Shown piece after piece: positions 27,977 through 36,718 of a stretch of DNA of 64,000 bases (within the stretch, counting starts at the first letter, position 1; each line of letters begins with the position of its first letter). Origin of the DNA: Balneolaceae bacterium (GTDB lineage Bacteria > Bacteroidota > Rhodothermia > Balneolales > Balneolaceae). The position numbers were made by a program, and so were the translations under genes. The notes beneath the pieces are model-generated. The model made no database searches and had not been told where the DNA came from. It worked only from the letters and a program-made list of their open reading frames with translations. The DNA lies in contig JAEPQH010000002.1 of assembly GCA_017640605.1 (NCBI GenBank), positions 124,001 to 188,000 of the forward strand. Reading direction: 5' to 3'.

Positions 27977-28702
27977 CTAATTAGAATGTTTGGAATGTAA
28001 CATGATGTCATCGTAATCAGCCTTTGCAGGTGAATCGGTATTGTTCGCATCACTTAAAATTAAGATGGCGATTGGCTTTGCAGGTGGATTATCCCCAAAT
28101 AGGCGTTTGTAATCTTCTACAATATTTCGGCTAAATGATTTCCAATTACCATTTGTGTTTTCCCCCTGCCCCATCACAACAATCTTTTGGTTGCCGTAAA
28201 ATTTTGAGAGCTCGGTTCCTTCTGGTAATGTGCTACTCCAGGTATATCGAATAGTTTTGGGTACTTTCTTGAAGAGCGCAACCCGTCCCATATCAAAAGC
28301 TACATAGATACTCGCCGCAACATCATTTCGGTTGTCATCATCCTCATTTCCATTTTTGGGGGCTTGATGTACCCGCCATTTCCAAGATAGAATTGGAGTA
28401 TTATAAATGTCTACCTCGTCTTTATTTATTAGCGGAAAGCTCATGTGTTTTCCATAAGTGCCTTCAAATCTTAGAAATTTGTTGTTACGTTCTTCTAAAA
28501 TCTGATAATTGTAAGTGGTTCGTAAATCGGCACTAAAATCTTTGGTTGCTAGATTACCTTTTTGATTAAACCACCCGATGGGTAAGCCACCAATCTCGCC
28601 CGACTCGAAATCTTCTATGGGAAATACTTCATGCAATTCCTGACTGGCCGGCAATAAAACTATTTGAATAAGTGAGAGGTACAGAATTAAAACTACGTTC
28701 AT
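27977..28702 (-). CDS. DUF3047-family secreted protein
   Basis: A signal peptide (VVLILYLSLIQIVLLPA) is followed by a beta-rich domain with the DUF3047 landmarks DIYNTPILSWKWRVH, DDNRNDVAASIYVAFDMG, IRYTWSS, VMGQGENTNGNWKSFSRNI and ILSDANNTDSPAKADYDDI. Function is unknown. The fold resembles carbohydrate-binding jelly rolls. The ATG at 28702 overlaps the stop of the glycosyltransferase upstream by 4 nt (ATGA), so the two are translationally coupled. A start at 28762 would push deep into that gene and precede the signal peptide, so I reject it. Confidence 0.82.
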   Translation of the reverse strand: MNVVLILYLSLIQIVLLPASQELHEVFPIEDFESGEIGGLPIGWFNQKGNLATKDFSADLRTTYNYQILEERNNKFLRFEGTYGKHMSFPLINKDEVDIYNTPILSWKWRVHQAPKNGNEDDDNRNDVAASIYVAFDMGRVALFKKVPKTIRYTWSSTLPEGTELSKFYGNQKIVVMGQGENTNGNWKSFSRNIVEDYKRLFGDNPPAKPIAILILSDANNTDSPAKADYDDIMLHSKHSN

Positions 28703-29850
28703 TCTGAGGGTGATTTTAGTTGTTGTAGATGATGATATAATTGTGATGAAAGAGCTTCCCAATTAGCTTCAGTTTGTACTCGATGTAATCCCTGTTGTCC
28801 TAATTCTTGAGCAAAATCTTTACCATTGTATAATTGGAGTATCGCCTGAGAAAGTTCCTTCGGGTTCTCTTCTTCTACCAATAAACCCGTTTTTTCATGA
28901 ATTATTGCGCTGGGTATTCCGCCAGAATAAGTACCAATAACCGGCTTTGAACATGCATTAGCTTCTAAAAAAACAATTCCAAAACCTTCAACATCGGGGG
29001 TTGCCGTTTTCGAGGGCATTACAAATACATCGCACAAATTATAGTAGCTATTTAGCTCATTGTAAGGCACTTTTCCACAAAAAGTAACCAAGTGATCAAC
29101 TTCCAATGTTCGAGCTAACTGCTCAAGTTTTTCGCGATCAGGTCCTTCACCAACAACAAGATATCTGATATTCGGGACTTCATTCTTTAAAACACTTAAA
29201 GCTTTTAACACGGTATCTATGCCTTTTCGCTCAACCAATCGGGTTACGGTGAGTACTACAAAGCTTTCTTCCAATTTATGTTTTATCCTTTGAGTAGATA
29301 CATCCTGAGGGAGAAACCGATCTGGGTCTGTTCCATTTATCAATACCTGAATCTTTCGTTCTCTTACTCCTAAATCAGCTAGTAATTGCTTTGTATAGTC
29401 GCTTACTGGCAATAATAAATCAGCTTTGGAAAGCAGCCACTGCATATACTTTTTATACCAACGACCTAAAATAGAATTACCCAATGGGTTAAAAAGTAGT
29501 TCACGAGCATGTGCGGCAAGAACAATGTGCTTAATCCTCCCCATTTTCTTTGCAACTATAGAGGGTAACAAGGTTTGCCATTGAGCATGAAAAACAACTT
29601 CTGTGTCTTCTTTTTTTGCCCAAATCGGCAATTTAAAAAGCAAAGGCAGAAACAATAACGTATTCGAAATAGAGATTCTCTTGGTGCTGAAAGCTTGTTT
29701 AGCGTCCCAATCTTTAGCTTCTGGTTTGCCCGGAGCAATCACTGTAACTTTATCTAAGTGATTAGCTAAGCCTTTAGCATGCTCGTAAGAATAGGTTTGT
29801 ATTCCGCCGGTTTCCGGGGGGAAGTCTTGCGTTACAAAAAATAGCCGCAT
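28699..29850 (-). CDS. GT4-family glycosyltransferase
   Basis: This is a retaining GT-B glycosyltransferase with 383 aa. The N-terminal Rossmann domain opens with LFFVTQDFPPETGGIQTYSYE, including the GG loop. The C-terminal nucleotide-sugar domain has LTVTRLVERKGIDTVLKAL, YLVVGEGPDREKLE, and the E-x7-E motif PDVEGFGIVFLEANACSKPVIGT. It is probably part of envelope glycan or lipopolysaccharide synthesis. Acceptor and sugar cannot be told. It is divergent from the membrane protein gene at 29910. Confidence 0.9.
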   Translation of the reverse strand: MRLFFVTQDFPPETGGIQTYSYEHAKGLANHLDKVTVIAPGKPEAKDWDAKQAFSTKRISISNTLLFLPLLFKLPIWAKKEDTEVVFHAQWQTLLPSIVAKKMGRIKHIVLAAHARELLFNPLGNSILGRWYKKYMQWLLSKADLLLPVSDYTKQLLADLGVRERKIQVLINGTDPDRFLPQDVSTQRIKHKLEESFVVLTVTRLVERKGIDTVLKALSVLKNEVPNIRYLVVGEGPDREKLEQLARTLEVDHLVTFCGKVPYNELNSYYNLCDVFVMPSKTATPDVEGFGIVFLEANACSKPVIGTYSGGIPSAIIHEKTGLLVEEENPKELSQAILQLYNGKDFAQELGQQGLHRVQTEANWEALSSQLYHHLQQLKSPSE

Positions 29851-29909
29851 ATGATCAAAATCTTAAGTCGATATCCTCGTATATTTCCCGGCTGAAATCA
29901 TTATCACTC

Positions 29910-30872
29910 ATGCAATTTAAGGATTTAGGTCGCCAATTTTCTTCTTTTTTTGAATCACCAGCCGGTAAGTCTCTTACCAAGTGGTTTCAGCGCTTTTTAT
30001 TTGTTGGTATCGTTATTTGGATGGGAATCGAACTTACGAACGTAGGTTGGAAGGCCGTTTGGGAGTCGTTACCCACCCAATCATTATTTTACTTATTCTT
30101 TTTGATTGCCTATTTCCAACTTCCATTCTTCGAAGTTTGGATTTATCGCCTCACTTGGGCTTTCGATGCCGTAAAAAGCATCCCTACCTTCATCATTAAG
30201 CGTGTGTATAATAAAGATGTACTCGGTTATTCCGGCGAATTGTATTTCTTTGTTTGGGCAAAAAAACATCTGTCTCTAAAAGATAAAGACATCCTTTTTA
30301 CCATAAAGGATAATAATATTATTTCCTCTGTTGCTTCCACCGTTGTGTCGGTTGGGTTACTCTCCATTTTTTTCTTTACCGGACAAGTGCCGATTGATGA
30401 ATGGTTTACGGCAGATCAGTTGGTGTATTGGATATCAGGCATTGTTTTCGCTTTAGTCTTATTTATCGTTCTATATCGTTTCCGAAACTATGTAATCCAT
30501 ATGAGTTGGCGTACTGCATTCTCAATTTTTGGTATACAAATGTTGCGTTTGTTAGTAGTTCAGGTCCTTAATCTGCTGATGTTTTATGTGGTAATGCCGG
30601 AAACGCCTATGTACGTTTGGTTCACCTATTTGTCGATTGAAATCATTCTTTCGCGCATTCCATTTTTACCTAACAAGGATTTCATATTTGTGAGTTTAAG
30701 TATTTCACTTGCAGGAAACTTAGACGTGAGTGAATCAGCTATTGCCGGATTAATGCTTACCAGAAGTGTACTAGGTAAGATTCTAAATTTTATCTTCTTT
30801 GCAGTGTTTAGCTTTTTCAAACCAAAAGACATTGAAGAATTGGATAAAGATGAAATTCCCTCGATTGTGTAA
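29910..30872 (+). CDS. Polytopic membrane protein, possibly flippase-like
   Basis: The protein has 320 aa and about seven or eight hydrophobic helices (e.g. FVGIVIWMGIELTNVGW, LFYLFFLIAYFQLPFF, VASTVVSVGLLSIFFF, IFGIQMLRLLVVQVLNLL). The general layout resembles lysylphosphatidylglycerol-synthase-TM/UPF0104 flippase-like proteins, which often sit in glycan loci. I see no diagnostic motif, so the family is an inference. It is followed 11 bp later by a GT4 gene on the same strand. Confidence 0.65.
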   Translation: MQFKDLGRQFSSFFESPAGKSLTKWFQRFLFVGIVIWMGIELTNVGWKAVWESLPTQSLFYLFFLIAYFQLPFFEVWIYRLTWAFDAVKSIPTFIIKRVYNKDVLGYSGELYFFVWAKKHLSLKDKDILFTIKDNNIISSVASTVVSVGLLSIFFFTGQVPIDEWFTADQLVYWISGIVFALVLFIVLYRFRNYVIHMSWRTAFSIFGIQMLRLLVVQVLNLLMFYVVMPETPMYVWFTYLSIEIILSRIPFLPNKDFIFVSLSISLAGNLDVSESAIAGLMLTRSVLGKILNFIFFAVFSFFKPKDIEELDKDEIPSIV

Positions 30873-30883
30873 ATATTGCTGCT

Positions 30884-32050
30884 TTGAGCTATAGAATTAT
30901 TTTATCATCTAATTATTCGCCTTGGTCGCCATATTCGGGTGGTGGACAACGCTCAACGCATCATTTAGCGGAAGCATTAAGTTCATTAGGGTATGATGTA
31001 CACCTGATTTTCTCAAAAACCCGCAATGAACGCATAAAAACTCCCTCATCTTTACCTTATACCCTGCATTGGGCTGAATATCCGGGTATCAAATCAAATA
31101 GGAAAAATTGGTTTAGAACGCAAAGCGGAAAAGCTGTAGCACGAATTGTGGATCAATTACTTAAACCAAGAACGGTTTACCATTCGAATGGCGAGGAATC
31201 TTCGGAAATTGCTTCATTACGAGCTAATAAAAATTTCCCATTCATTCTCACTCCTCGCTATCCTCACATTCCTGAAAATGTGAAAGAATTAAATAAAGAG
31301 ACACGGTTAAGCCCATTTCAATCCAAGTTTAGTTTATTGAGAAAGTCATTGCAAGAGTGTGATATTTACTGCCCAACCTCAAAATTCGCCGTTCAGTTAT
31401 ATCGCGAACGATATTTTATCCGGGATAAACCCTTTGAAGTGATACCGAATGGAATTCCTGATGAATTTATTAATCTAGATATCTCTTCAAATTCACCAAA
31501 AACACGGCGTATTATTTTTTTTGGAAGGTTATCTAAGGAAAAAGGTGTTGATACATTACTAAAAGCCGCATCCGCTGCAGCTAATCAATTTGATGAACTG
31601 CATTTTATTGGAAGAGGTGAACTTGAACCGGCGATTGACAATGCTAATAAAAATGGTCCTCTTGCAGGAAAAGTCATCCGAACTGAGTGGCTAAGTGTTT
31701 CTGAATTAATCAAGCGAATAACTACCTCCACATTGGCTGTACTTCCATCCCTCGAAGAAAGTTTTGGAAACGCCATTGTTGAAGCAATGGCTTGTGGAAT
31801 ACCGGTGATAACAACCAATGCGGGTTCCATTCCGGAAATCATCACGCAAAACAAAAACGGGATTATGATTGAGCCAGGAAACTCCCATCAACTTGCCTCA
31901 GATATCGAGAATTTGCTCAACAATCCAGAAAAACGTCGTTCTTTAGGTAAATCTGCTAGAGAGACAGTAGTATCTAAGTATAGTTGGGAAAGTACCGCAA
32001 AAAGATATTTGAGTATCTACTCCGACTTATTAGACGGCCAAATCGTGTAG
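30884..32050 (+). CDS. GT4-family glycosyltransferase
   Basis: The protein has 388 aa from a TTG start, with no ATG near, placed exactly before the first Rossmann strand (YRIILSSNYSPWSPYSGGGQR). The C-terminal domain shows IIFFGRLSKEKGVDTLL, LHFIGRGELEP, and the donor-binding ESFGNAIVEAMACGIPVITT with the paired glutamates. Acceptor unknown. It likely works with the membrane protein just upstream. Its 3' end overlaps the convergent Wzi gene by 34 bp. Confidence 0.88.
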   Translation: MSYRIILSSNYSPWSPYSGGGQRSTHHLAEALSSLGYDVHLIFSKTRNERIKTPSSLPYTLHWAEYPGIKSNRKNWFRTQSGKAVARIVDQLLKPRTVYHSNGEESSEIASLRANKNFPFILTPRYPHIPENVKELNKETRLSPFQSKFSLLRKSLQECDIYCPTSKFAVQLYRERYFIRDKPFEVIPNGIPDEFINLDISSNSPKTRRIIFFGRLSKEKGVDTLLKAASAAANQFDELHFIGRGELEPAIDNANKNGPLAGKVIRTEWLSVSELIKRITTSTLAVLPSLEESFGNAIVEAMACGIPVITTNAGSIPEIITQNKNGIMIEPGNSHQLASDIENLLNNPEKRRSLGKSARETVVSKYSWESTAKRYLSIYSDLLDGQIV

Positions 32051-33468
32051 CGGATTCCAATCCCAATTCCGGTTCTGTTTTTTCCCATTTCAATCGAGTC
32101 AAACCCAAGGCTCAAAGTAAAAGACAAATGTTCGGCATATTGATAGGACATTATAATATTAGTACTCAGGATATTATTCTGAAGCGTGTTTCTAGGGTGT
32201 GCGTCTTCTAACAATATTTTGGGCTTGGATAGACAAGTTCGATTTTCATCAATTAGGATATCATCACAAGTGCCATAGTTTCTGGAGTAAGTAGCCAAAA
32301 GTTGTACACTTGTTTTATACGATGGAGTTAGTTCAAGCCCAAATGATTGAGCAACTAGCACATTATTTGTAATGGTATTGGTAGCTTCATCGAATGTGAT
32401 AAGAGGCATCCCAATTACATATCCTTGATTAGTCCATCCGGATTGATAAATGTAATGATGATAATAATCAGCTCTTCCATCAGGCTGACTTACTTTAGAA
32501 TCTTGCCGGATGGTATACACATAATCGTAGCGTATCCTGCTAACAAAGGGGCGGTTTTTAAACAATAGATCGAAGCTCCATTGCCCGTCCCAACCACTAC
32601 GATAATACACTCCCGGAATATCTTCGATATAAAAGAGACGCGTAATTTTCATATCAATGCGCTCGCTATCCCATAATATTCCATAATCGTAGGCGGCAAT
32701 TGAGTTTCCTAAAGCATTGGTTCTTTCGGCATCAACATTTGTATCGTTGCCTGCGCCTTGAGCAAAAATAACTCGCAAATAATCGTTAAATGATTGTGGC
32801 ATTTGTCCAACATCAGGACTCACCCCACCCCACATGGCATTATGAACAATCCCTCCCGTTAGTTTTAACGGAGATAAATCTATTTGCAGATATAAAAACT
32901 TGGAATGCAAAAGTGCATTTTCAACATAGCGATCATCCTCAAACCAAAAATGGCTAATTCCAACATGGTATCTGAAGTATCCTTGAGCTAATGGAAAAGA
33001 ATTAAACTGAGTAGTTCCTGCAGAAGCACCAATTAATGCTCCGGCATTTCTACTTTTCATCATCGAACCTATGGCTAGTTCGCCATCATTCAGCCCTTGA
33101 GTTTGAAAGAATCTTCCAACTTTTGCTCCTACTTTTTTGTAAGTCAAATCAGCATAGAGTTGTGAAATATTGAGTGAATGATCCACACCATTCGATAGAG
33201 TAACATCCATTCCACTTTCAATATTAAATGCCCCTTTCGAATAATCTAACGGACGATAAGTGAAATCCTGAATTGCATTTATCCCTTCCTCATTAACTTT
33301 CCCTCTTTGATTAGCCCACATCCAAAAAGGAAGTTTACCGGATGAGATTGGAGCATAAATTCTAGATTCAACCATCAATTGACCCTGATCAAATTGAGCT
33401 TGAACTTCATTACCAAAATTGAATGCCGTAATCAGGAAAAATATCCCTACGATTATTCGGGCAACCAT
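32017..33468 (-). CDS. Wzi-type capsule-assembly outer-membrane protein
   Basis: The protein has 483 aa with a signal peptide (IIVGIFFLITAFNFGNEVQAQ). The Wzi-like opening APISSGKLPFWMWANQRG is the characteristic start of Bacteroidota members. Many amphipathic strands follow and the barrel ends in GIGIGIRYTIW. Wzi anchors capsule polysaccharide at the cell surface. The gene lies 9 bp downstream of the GT8-like gene on the same strand, which supports a surface-glycan role. It overlaps the convergent GT4 gene tail-to-tail by 34 bp. Confidence 0.82.
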   Translation of the reverse strand: MVARIIVGIFFLITAFNFGNEVQAQFDQGQLMVESRIYAPISSGKLPFWMWANQRGKVNEEGINAIQDFTYRPLDYSKGAFNIESGMDVTLSNGVDHSLNISQLYADLTYKKVGAKVGRFFQTQGLNDGELAIGSMMKSRNAGALIGASAGTTQFNSFPLAQGYFRYHVGISHFWFEDDRYVENALLHSKFLYLQIDLSPLKLTGGIVHNAMWGGVSPDVGQMPQSFNDYLRVIFAQGAGNDTNVDAERTNALGNSIAAYDYGILWDSERIDMKITRLFYIEDIPGVYYRSGWDGQWSFDLLFKNRPFVSRIRYDYVYTIRQDSKVSQPDGRADYYHHYIYQSGWTNQGYVIGMPLITFDEATNTITNNVLVAQSFGLELTPSYKTSVQLLATYSRNYGTCDDILIDENRTCLSKPKILLEDAHPRNTLQNNILSTNIIMSYQYAEHLSFTLSLGFDSIEMGKNRTGIGIGIRYTIWPSNKSE

Positions 33469-33477
33469 GGCGTAATG

Positions 33478-34500
33478 CTAATTGATTCCGGTATTCAGAA
33501 CTTGTCCGGTTTTTGCCTTAGGACTTTCAGATAAAGTGAGACGTTTCCAAACGTATTCGGCAAACTTATAAAAAGGCTCTTTCTGGTGATACCAGCCAAA
33601 GTGCAAACAATACGGGGTAGTCCATAGATGATCTCCTTTACCCGGTAAAAGACCGAATACATTTATGAGAAGAGATCGGAGTTTTTCTGATTTTAACCCT
33701 CGAAATGAATACACAAAATCGTTGCAGTAATACTTACACTTCACATACTGATATTCATCATCGTGTTCGGTTAAATCAGCAATGTAATCTAGTTGAGGAC
33801 TTTCATGGCCTTGCAACCATGGATAAACGGAAACATTTAGTTTACTCATCGCCATCGCAAGACTCCACTCGCAGGATTCCATCGTACGTCCGTGTTCCAT
33901 TTTGCGACTACGAAAATGTGTTTCATCTTTTCGGTCAAGCATTTCGCCTGCAAGCGTACAAACACGCTTGGTGAGTTCGTAATCAGCCGCATACATCAAT
34001 CCGGATTGAACTCTGCTCAGATAGGTAAGCCCAAAACGTTTTAGTGTTTTCTTTCGGCGACCTGTAAATACATCAATCAAAAAAGAGACCCCTTTAGGAG
34101 CACCAAAAAAACTATCAGAGACAAGATTTCCTGTAATCGTGAATTCGAACGGAGCCAATGAAGTCCACAGCGGTTCAGGATCTTTACACCAAACAATATC
34201 GCTATCGAGGTAAAGATTTTGTTCGAAAAACATATACTTATGTACGTTGTGTTTAAATCCAACGATAGAGGCATGTTCTTCCGGCAGTGGATGAATTACA
34301 TCAAAAAGGTGAGATAGCCCTTGTTCTTCAAGAATCTTACGTTGTTTATCTGAACAAGCAAGTGCAACGGGTCTACTCTGATCATACCTTCTAAGGGTAA
34401 CAACAGAAGCGATGGTATGCTTTAAATACTTAGGATGGCCATAGCTAACGTAAACGTAGCCTTGCTTTCCTTTTTTATCTTTAATTATGGATGTAAGCAC
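33478..34500 (-). CDS. GT-A-fold glycosyltransferase-like protein, GT8-like
   Basis: The protein has 340 aa from a GTG start, with no better ATG near. It has the GT-A layout: YVYVSYGHPKYLKHTIASVVTLRRYD, then a metal-binding DxD in LYLDSDIVW (Asp99, Asp101), then an acceptor region with SGLMYA. This resembles GT8 or sugar-transferase proteins, but the detailed family is uncertain. No signal peptide or membrane helix is present, so it is cytosolic. Position before Wzi suggests surface-glycan synthesis. Confidence 0.65.
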   Translation of the reverse strand: MLTSIIKDKKGKQGYVYVSYGHPKYLKHTIASVVTLRRYDQSRPVALACSDKQRKILEEQGLSHLFDVIHPLPEEHASIVGFKHNVHKYMFFEQNLYLDSDIVWCKDPEPLWTSLAPFEFTITGNLVSDSFFGAPKGVSFLIDVFTGRRKKTLKRFGLTYLSRVQSGLMYAADYELTKRVCTLAGEMLDRKDETHFRSRKMEHGRTMESCEWSLAMAMSKLNVSVYPWLQGHESPQLDYIADLTEHDDEYQYVKCKYYCNDFVYSFRGLKSEKLRSLLINVFGLLPGKGDHLWTTPYCLHFGWYHQKEPFYKFAEYVWKRLTLSESPKAKTGQVLNTGIN

Positions 34501-34556
34501 CGTCTGATAATTTTGCCCTAAAGATACGGTTAATAGCTACAGAAAAAAAAGAACTA

Positions 34557-35150
34557 TTAGGCTCGGGCAGCTCGCTTACGTAAACTATCCATTAAGGCAT
34601 CAAAACCTCGGCGAGCGATAATACGCTGAAACTGTCGCTTATAGGATTCAGCTGTGTACACATCATCGATACTCATATCTGTTATCACCCATTCGCCTTC
34701 TTTCCATTCCATTTTATAATCAACAGGCGTTCTTACTTCATCTAGCTCTGCCATTGTTTGAACGAGAGCTTTTTCTCCATCAATTTCGATTTCGTTGTAA
34801 CTTACTTCTGCTCTGTAAATGTCTAGCTTAGTGAGGGAATTGTCGCGAATGATGGTAGAAAACAGATCTACAAATTCTTTTCTACTTTCTTCCGAGATTT
34901 CATCGTAAGTATCGTCTAATGCCGTTTTCGACATTGCTTCAAAATCTATGATCCCATTGATTATGGTTTTCAAAGTTTCGCGTTGTTCCTCGGTGTATTC
35001 ACTCCCCTCAGGACCCAGAATATTTTTAATTTCTTCATCTCTTTCTTCTAGAAGTGATTTAATCCCATCGGAATCAGTTTGTGCAAAGACTGATGTTTGC
35101 AAACTTATTACCAAAAAAAACCAAACGAATAAGCTGATAAATCTTCTCAT
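34557..35150 (-). CDS. MlaC/Ttg2D-family phospholipid-binding protein
   Basis: The protein has 197 aa with a signal peptide (FISLFVWFFLVISLQTSVFAQ). The MlaC pattern follows: INGIIDFEAMSKTALDDTYDEIS, FVDLFSTIIRDNSLTKLD, VDYKMEWKEGEWVITDMSIDDV. MlaC shuttles phospholipids between the inner and outer membranes. HpnM is the hopanoid equivalent. The inner-membrane MlaFED genes are not in the window. It lies 16 bp after tolC-like gene, likely the same operon. Confidence 0.85.
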   Translation of the reverse strand: MRRFISLFVWFFLVISLQTSVFAQTDSDGIKSLLEERDEEIKNILGPEGSEYTEEQRETLKTIINGIIDFEAMSKTALDDTYDEISEESRKEFVDLFSTIIRDNSLTKLDIYRAEVSYNEIEIDGEKALVQTMAELDEVRTPVDYKMEWKEGEWVITDMSIDDVYTAESYKRQFQRIIARRGFDALMDSLRKRAARA

Positions 35151-35166
35151 AAATCCTATAATTATT

Positions 35167-36540
35167 TTATTGATCTAACCGATGTGTTAACGGAAGTCCT
35201 GCCGATTTATTTAGTTTTATCAAGGCAGTATTAAATTCAAATATACTTTGCTTTTCGGTGAGTCGAAGTTCCAATTCTTGCCGCACTGCATCAATTAGGT
35301 CCTTAGAATCACCAAAACCTAAATCGTAGTCTAATTGTTCAGCACGCAGCCATTCTTTAGCAATCTGCAGTGCTTCATCGGTTCGCTCAACCTTTGCTTT
35401 AGCGATGGCTGTGGTACGATAGGCTTCATTAAGCTCAAGAATAATGCCATCTGTAGCAGCATCCTCAAGAAATTCTAATCGACGAACTTCCAATCTACTG
35501 CGCTCCAAATTTGTTTTTGCTTGAAAGAAATTCAGATTCTGACGAATTGTAAACCCAACAGCCGTATTGAAAGTATTTTCAGGTGTTTGAATAAACGGAT
35601 TAGGTTGTCGTGGACGAATTGGAGTACTTGCTAAGGTAGTAGTAAACCCTAAATATAAACCCGGTAGATTTTGAGCTTTGAGAGATCCGATATAAGTTTT
35701 AAGAGCGTCTCTTCCGAAATTAATCGCCTTTAACTCAGCTCGATTCACCATCGCACTGTTTTGATAATAATTTATCTCTGATAGCTCAGAATCTATAGGA
35801 TCTAGAAAACGAACCGATGGCTCGTATATATTATCATCTTCATTACGGAGTGCGTATTCCCAAGATTCTTTAACAAATAGCAGACTCTGCTTTACTTCTT
35901 CCCTTTGAATGCCAAATTGTGCTTTGAACACTCTAAACTTGAACATATCCGATTCATCCAACTCTGCGGGGTCTTCCTCTTCTTGCTTTTTCATCGCCCG
36001 CTCTATTTGATCCATTTTATCTTCGGCGTCTTTTAACAGTCGCTCGATCTCTAAAGCTAAGACGTAGCTAAAATATAATTCGTTAAGCAATACTTTTGTT
36101 TCTTCTTCGGTAGCAACGGTCTGCTGCTGCATTGCTTTAATACCTAATTCAGCCGCATCAACGGCTTTACCGACAGCGCCCCACGTAAAAACTGGCTGAA
36201 CTCCTGATACTCTTAATCGAGTAAATAAGCCAAAATTACTCCAATCATTTCGGGCATCCGGATCAAGATAAATGCTTTCTTCCGGACGTCCATTTGGTGA
36301 AGTAACCCCGGGAACCAGTGCGTGTTCTGATCGAAAATTTAGACTAGGTAAGAAACGCTGGTCTTTAGCTCGTTGCTTTCTGTTTTCAGCAAGGCTCACA
36401 TCAACCTGAGCTACTTTAACTTGTCCGGCATTTTGTAATGCGATTTCAACAAATTCTTCAAGCGAAATGGATAAGGTATCCTGCGCAGTTACAGGGAAAG
36501 TAATTGCAATAGTTAGGATAATTGCCGTGATAAATTTCAT
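35167..36540 (-). CDS. TolC-family outer-membrane efflux protein
   Basis: The protein has 457 aa from the ATG at 36540, which places a signal peptide (FITAIILTIAITFPVTAQ) at the N-terminus. It has the two TolC repeats of long helices, including LSLEEFVEIALQNAGQVKVA-type entry, the proline/glycine strand segments near RPEESIYLDPDARN, and LEFLEDAATDGIILELNEAY in the second half. An acidic coiled stretch (KQEEEDPAELDESD) is unusual. No adaptor or pump is adjacent, but mlaC follows, which suggests a lipid-export role rather than drug efflux. An in-frame start at 36573 precedes the signal peptide and is rejected. Confidence 0.85.
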   Translation of the reverse strand: MKFITAIILTIAITFPVTAQDTLSISLEEFVEIALQNAGQVKVAQVDVSLAENRKQRAKDQRFLPSLNFRSEHALVPGVTSPNGRPEESIYLDPDARNDWSNFGLFTRLRVSGVQPVFTWGAVGKAVDAAELGIKAMQQQTVATEEETKVLLNELYFSYVLALEIERLLKDAEDKMDQIERAMKKQEEEDPAELDESDMFKFRVFKAQFGIQREEVKQSLLFVKESWEYALRNEDDNIYEPSVRFLDPIDSELSEINYYQNSAMVNRAELKAINFGRDALKTYIGSLKAQNLPGLYLGFTTTLASTPIRPRQPNPFIQTPENTFNTAVGFTIRQNLNFFQAKTNLERSRLEVRRLEFLEDAATDGIILELNEAYRTTAIAKAKVERTDEALQIAKEWLRAEQLDYDLGFGDSKDLIDAVRQELELRLTEKQSIFEFNTALIKLNKSAGLPLTHRLDQ

Positions 36541-36594
36541 ACTATGAATTATTGAATTTCGCAATGAACGCACAATGTATTGGTTTATTTAAAC

Positions 36595-36621
36595 AAAAAT
36601 AGCCCCAAATGGGGCTATTTT
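36595..36621 (-). terminator. Terminator for the tRNA-Ser / ATP synthase transcript
   Basis: AAAATAGCCCC (36596-36606), loop AAAT, GGGGCTATTTT (36611-36621). The stem is symmetrical. On the minus strand it is followed by TTTGTTT, so it ends transcripts just after the tRNA. Confidence 0.8.
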
Positions 36622-36625
36622 AATG

Positions 36626-36712
36626 CGGAGAGTGAGGGATTCGAACCCCCGGAGACCGTGAAGCCTCAACGGTTTTCAAGACCGCCGCATTCGACCACTC
36701 TGCCAACTCTCC
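36626..36712 (-). tRNA. tRNA-Ser (UGA)
   Basis: Read on the minus strand the 87-nt sequence begins GGAGAGTTGGCAGAGTGG and has the anticodon arm CGGTCTTGAAAACCG with anticodon TGA. A long variable arm typical of serine tRNAs is present, with a T-loop GGGTTCGAATCCC. Acceptor ends GGAGAGT/ACTCTCC pair fully, with discriminator G. CCA is not encoded. It lies 6 bp after the atpG stop, so it may be processed from the atp operon transcript. Confidence 0.95.
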
Positions 36713-36718
36713 AATAAA

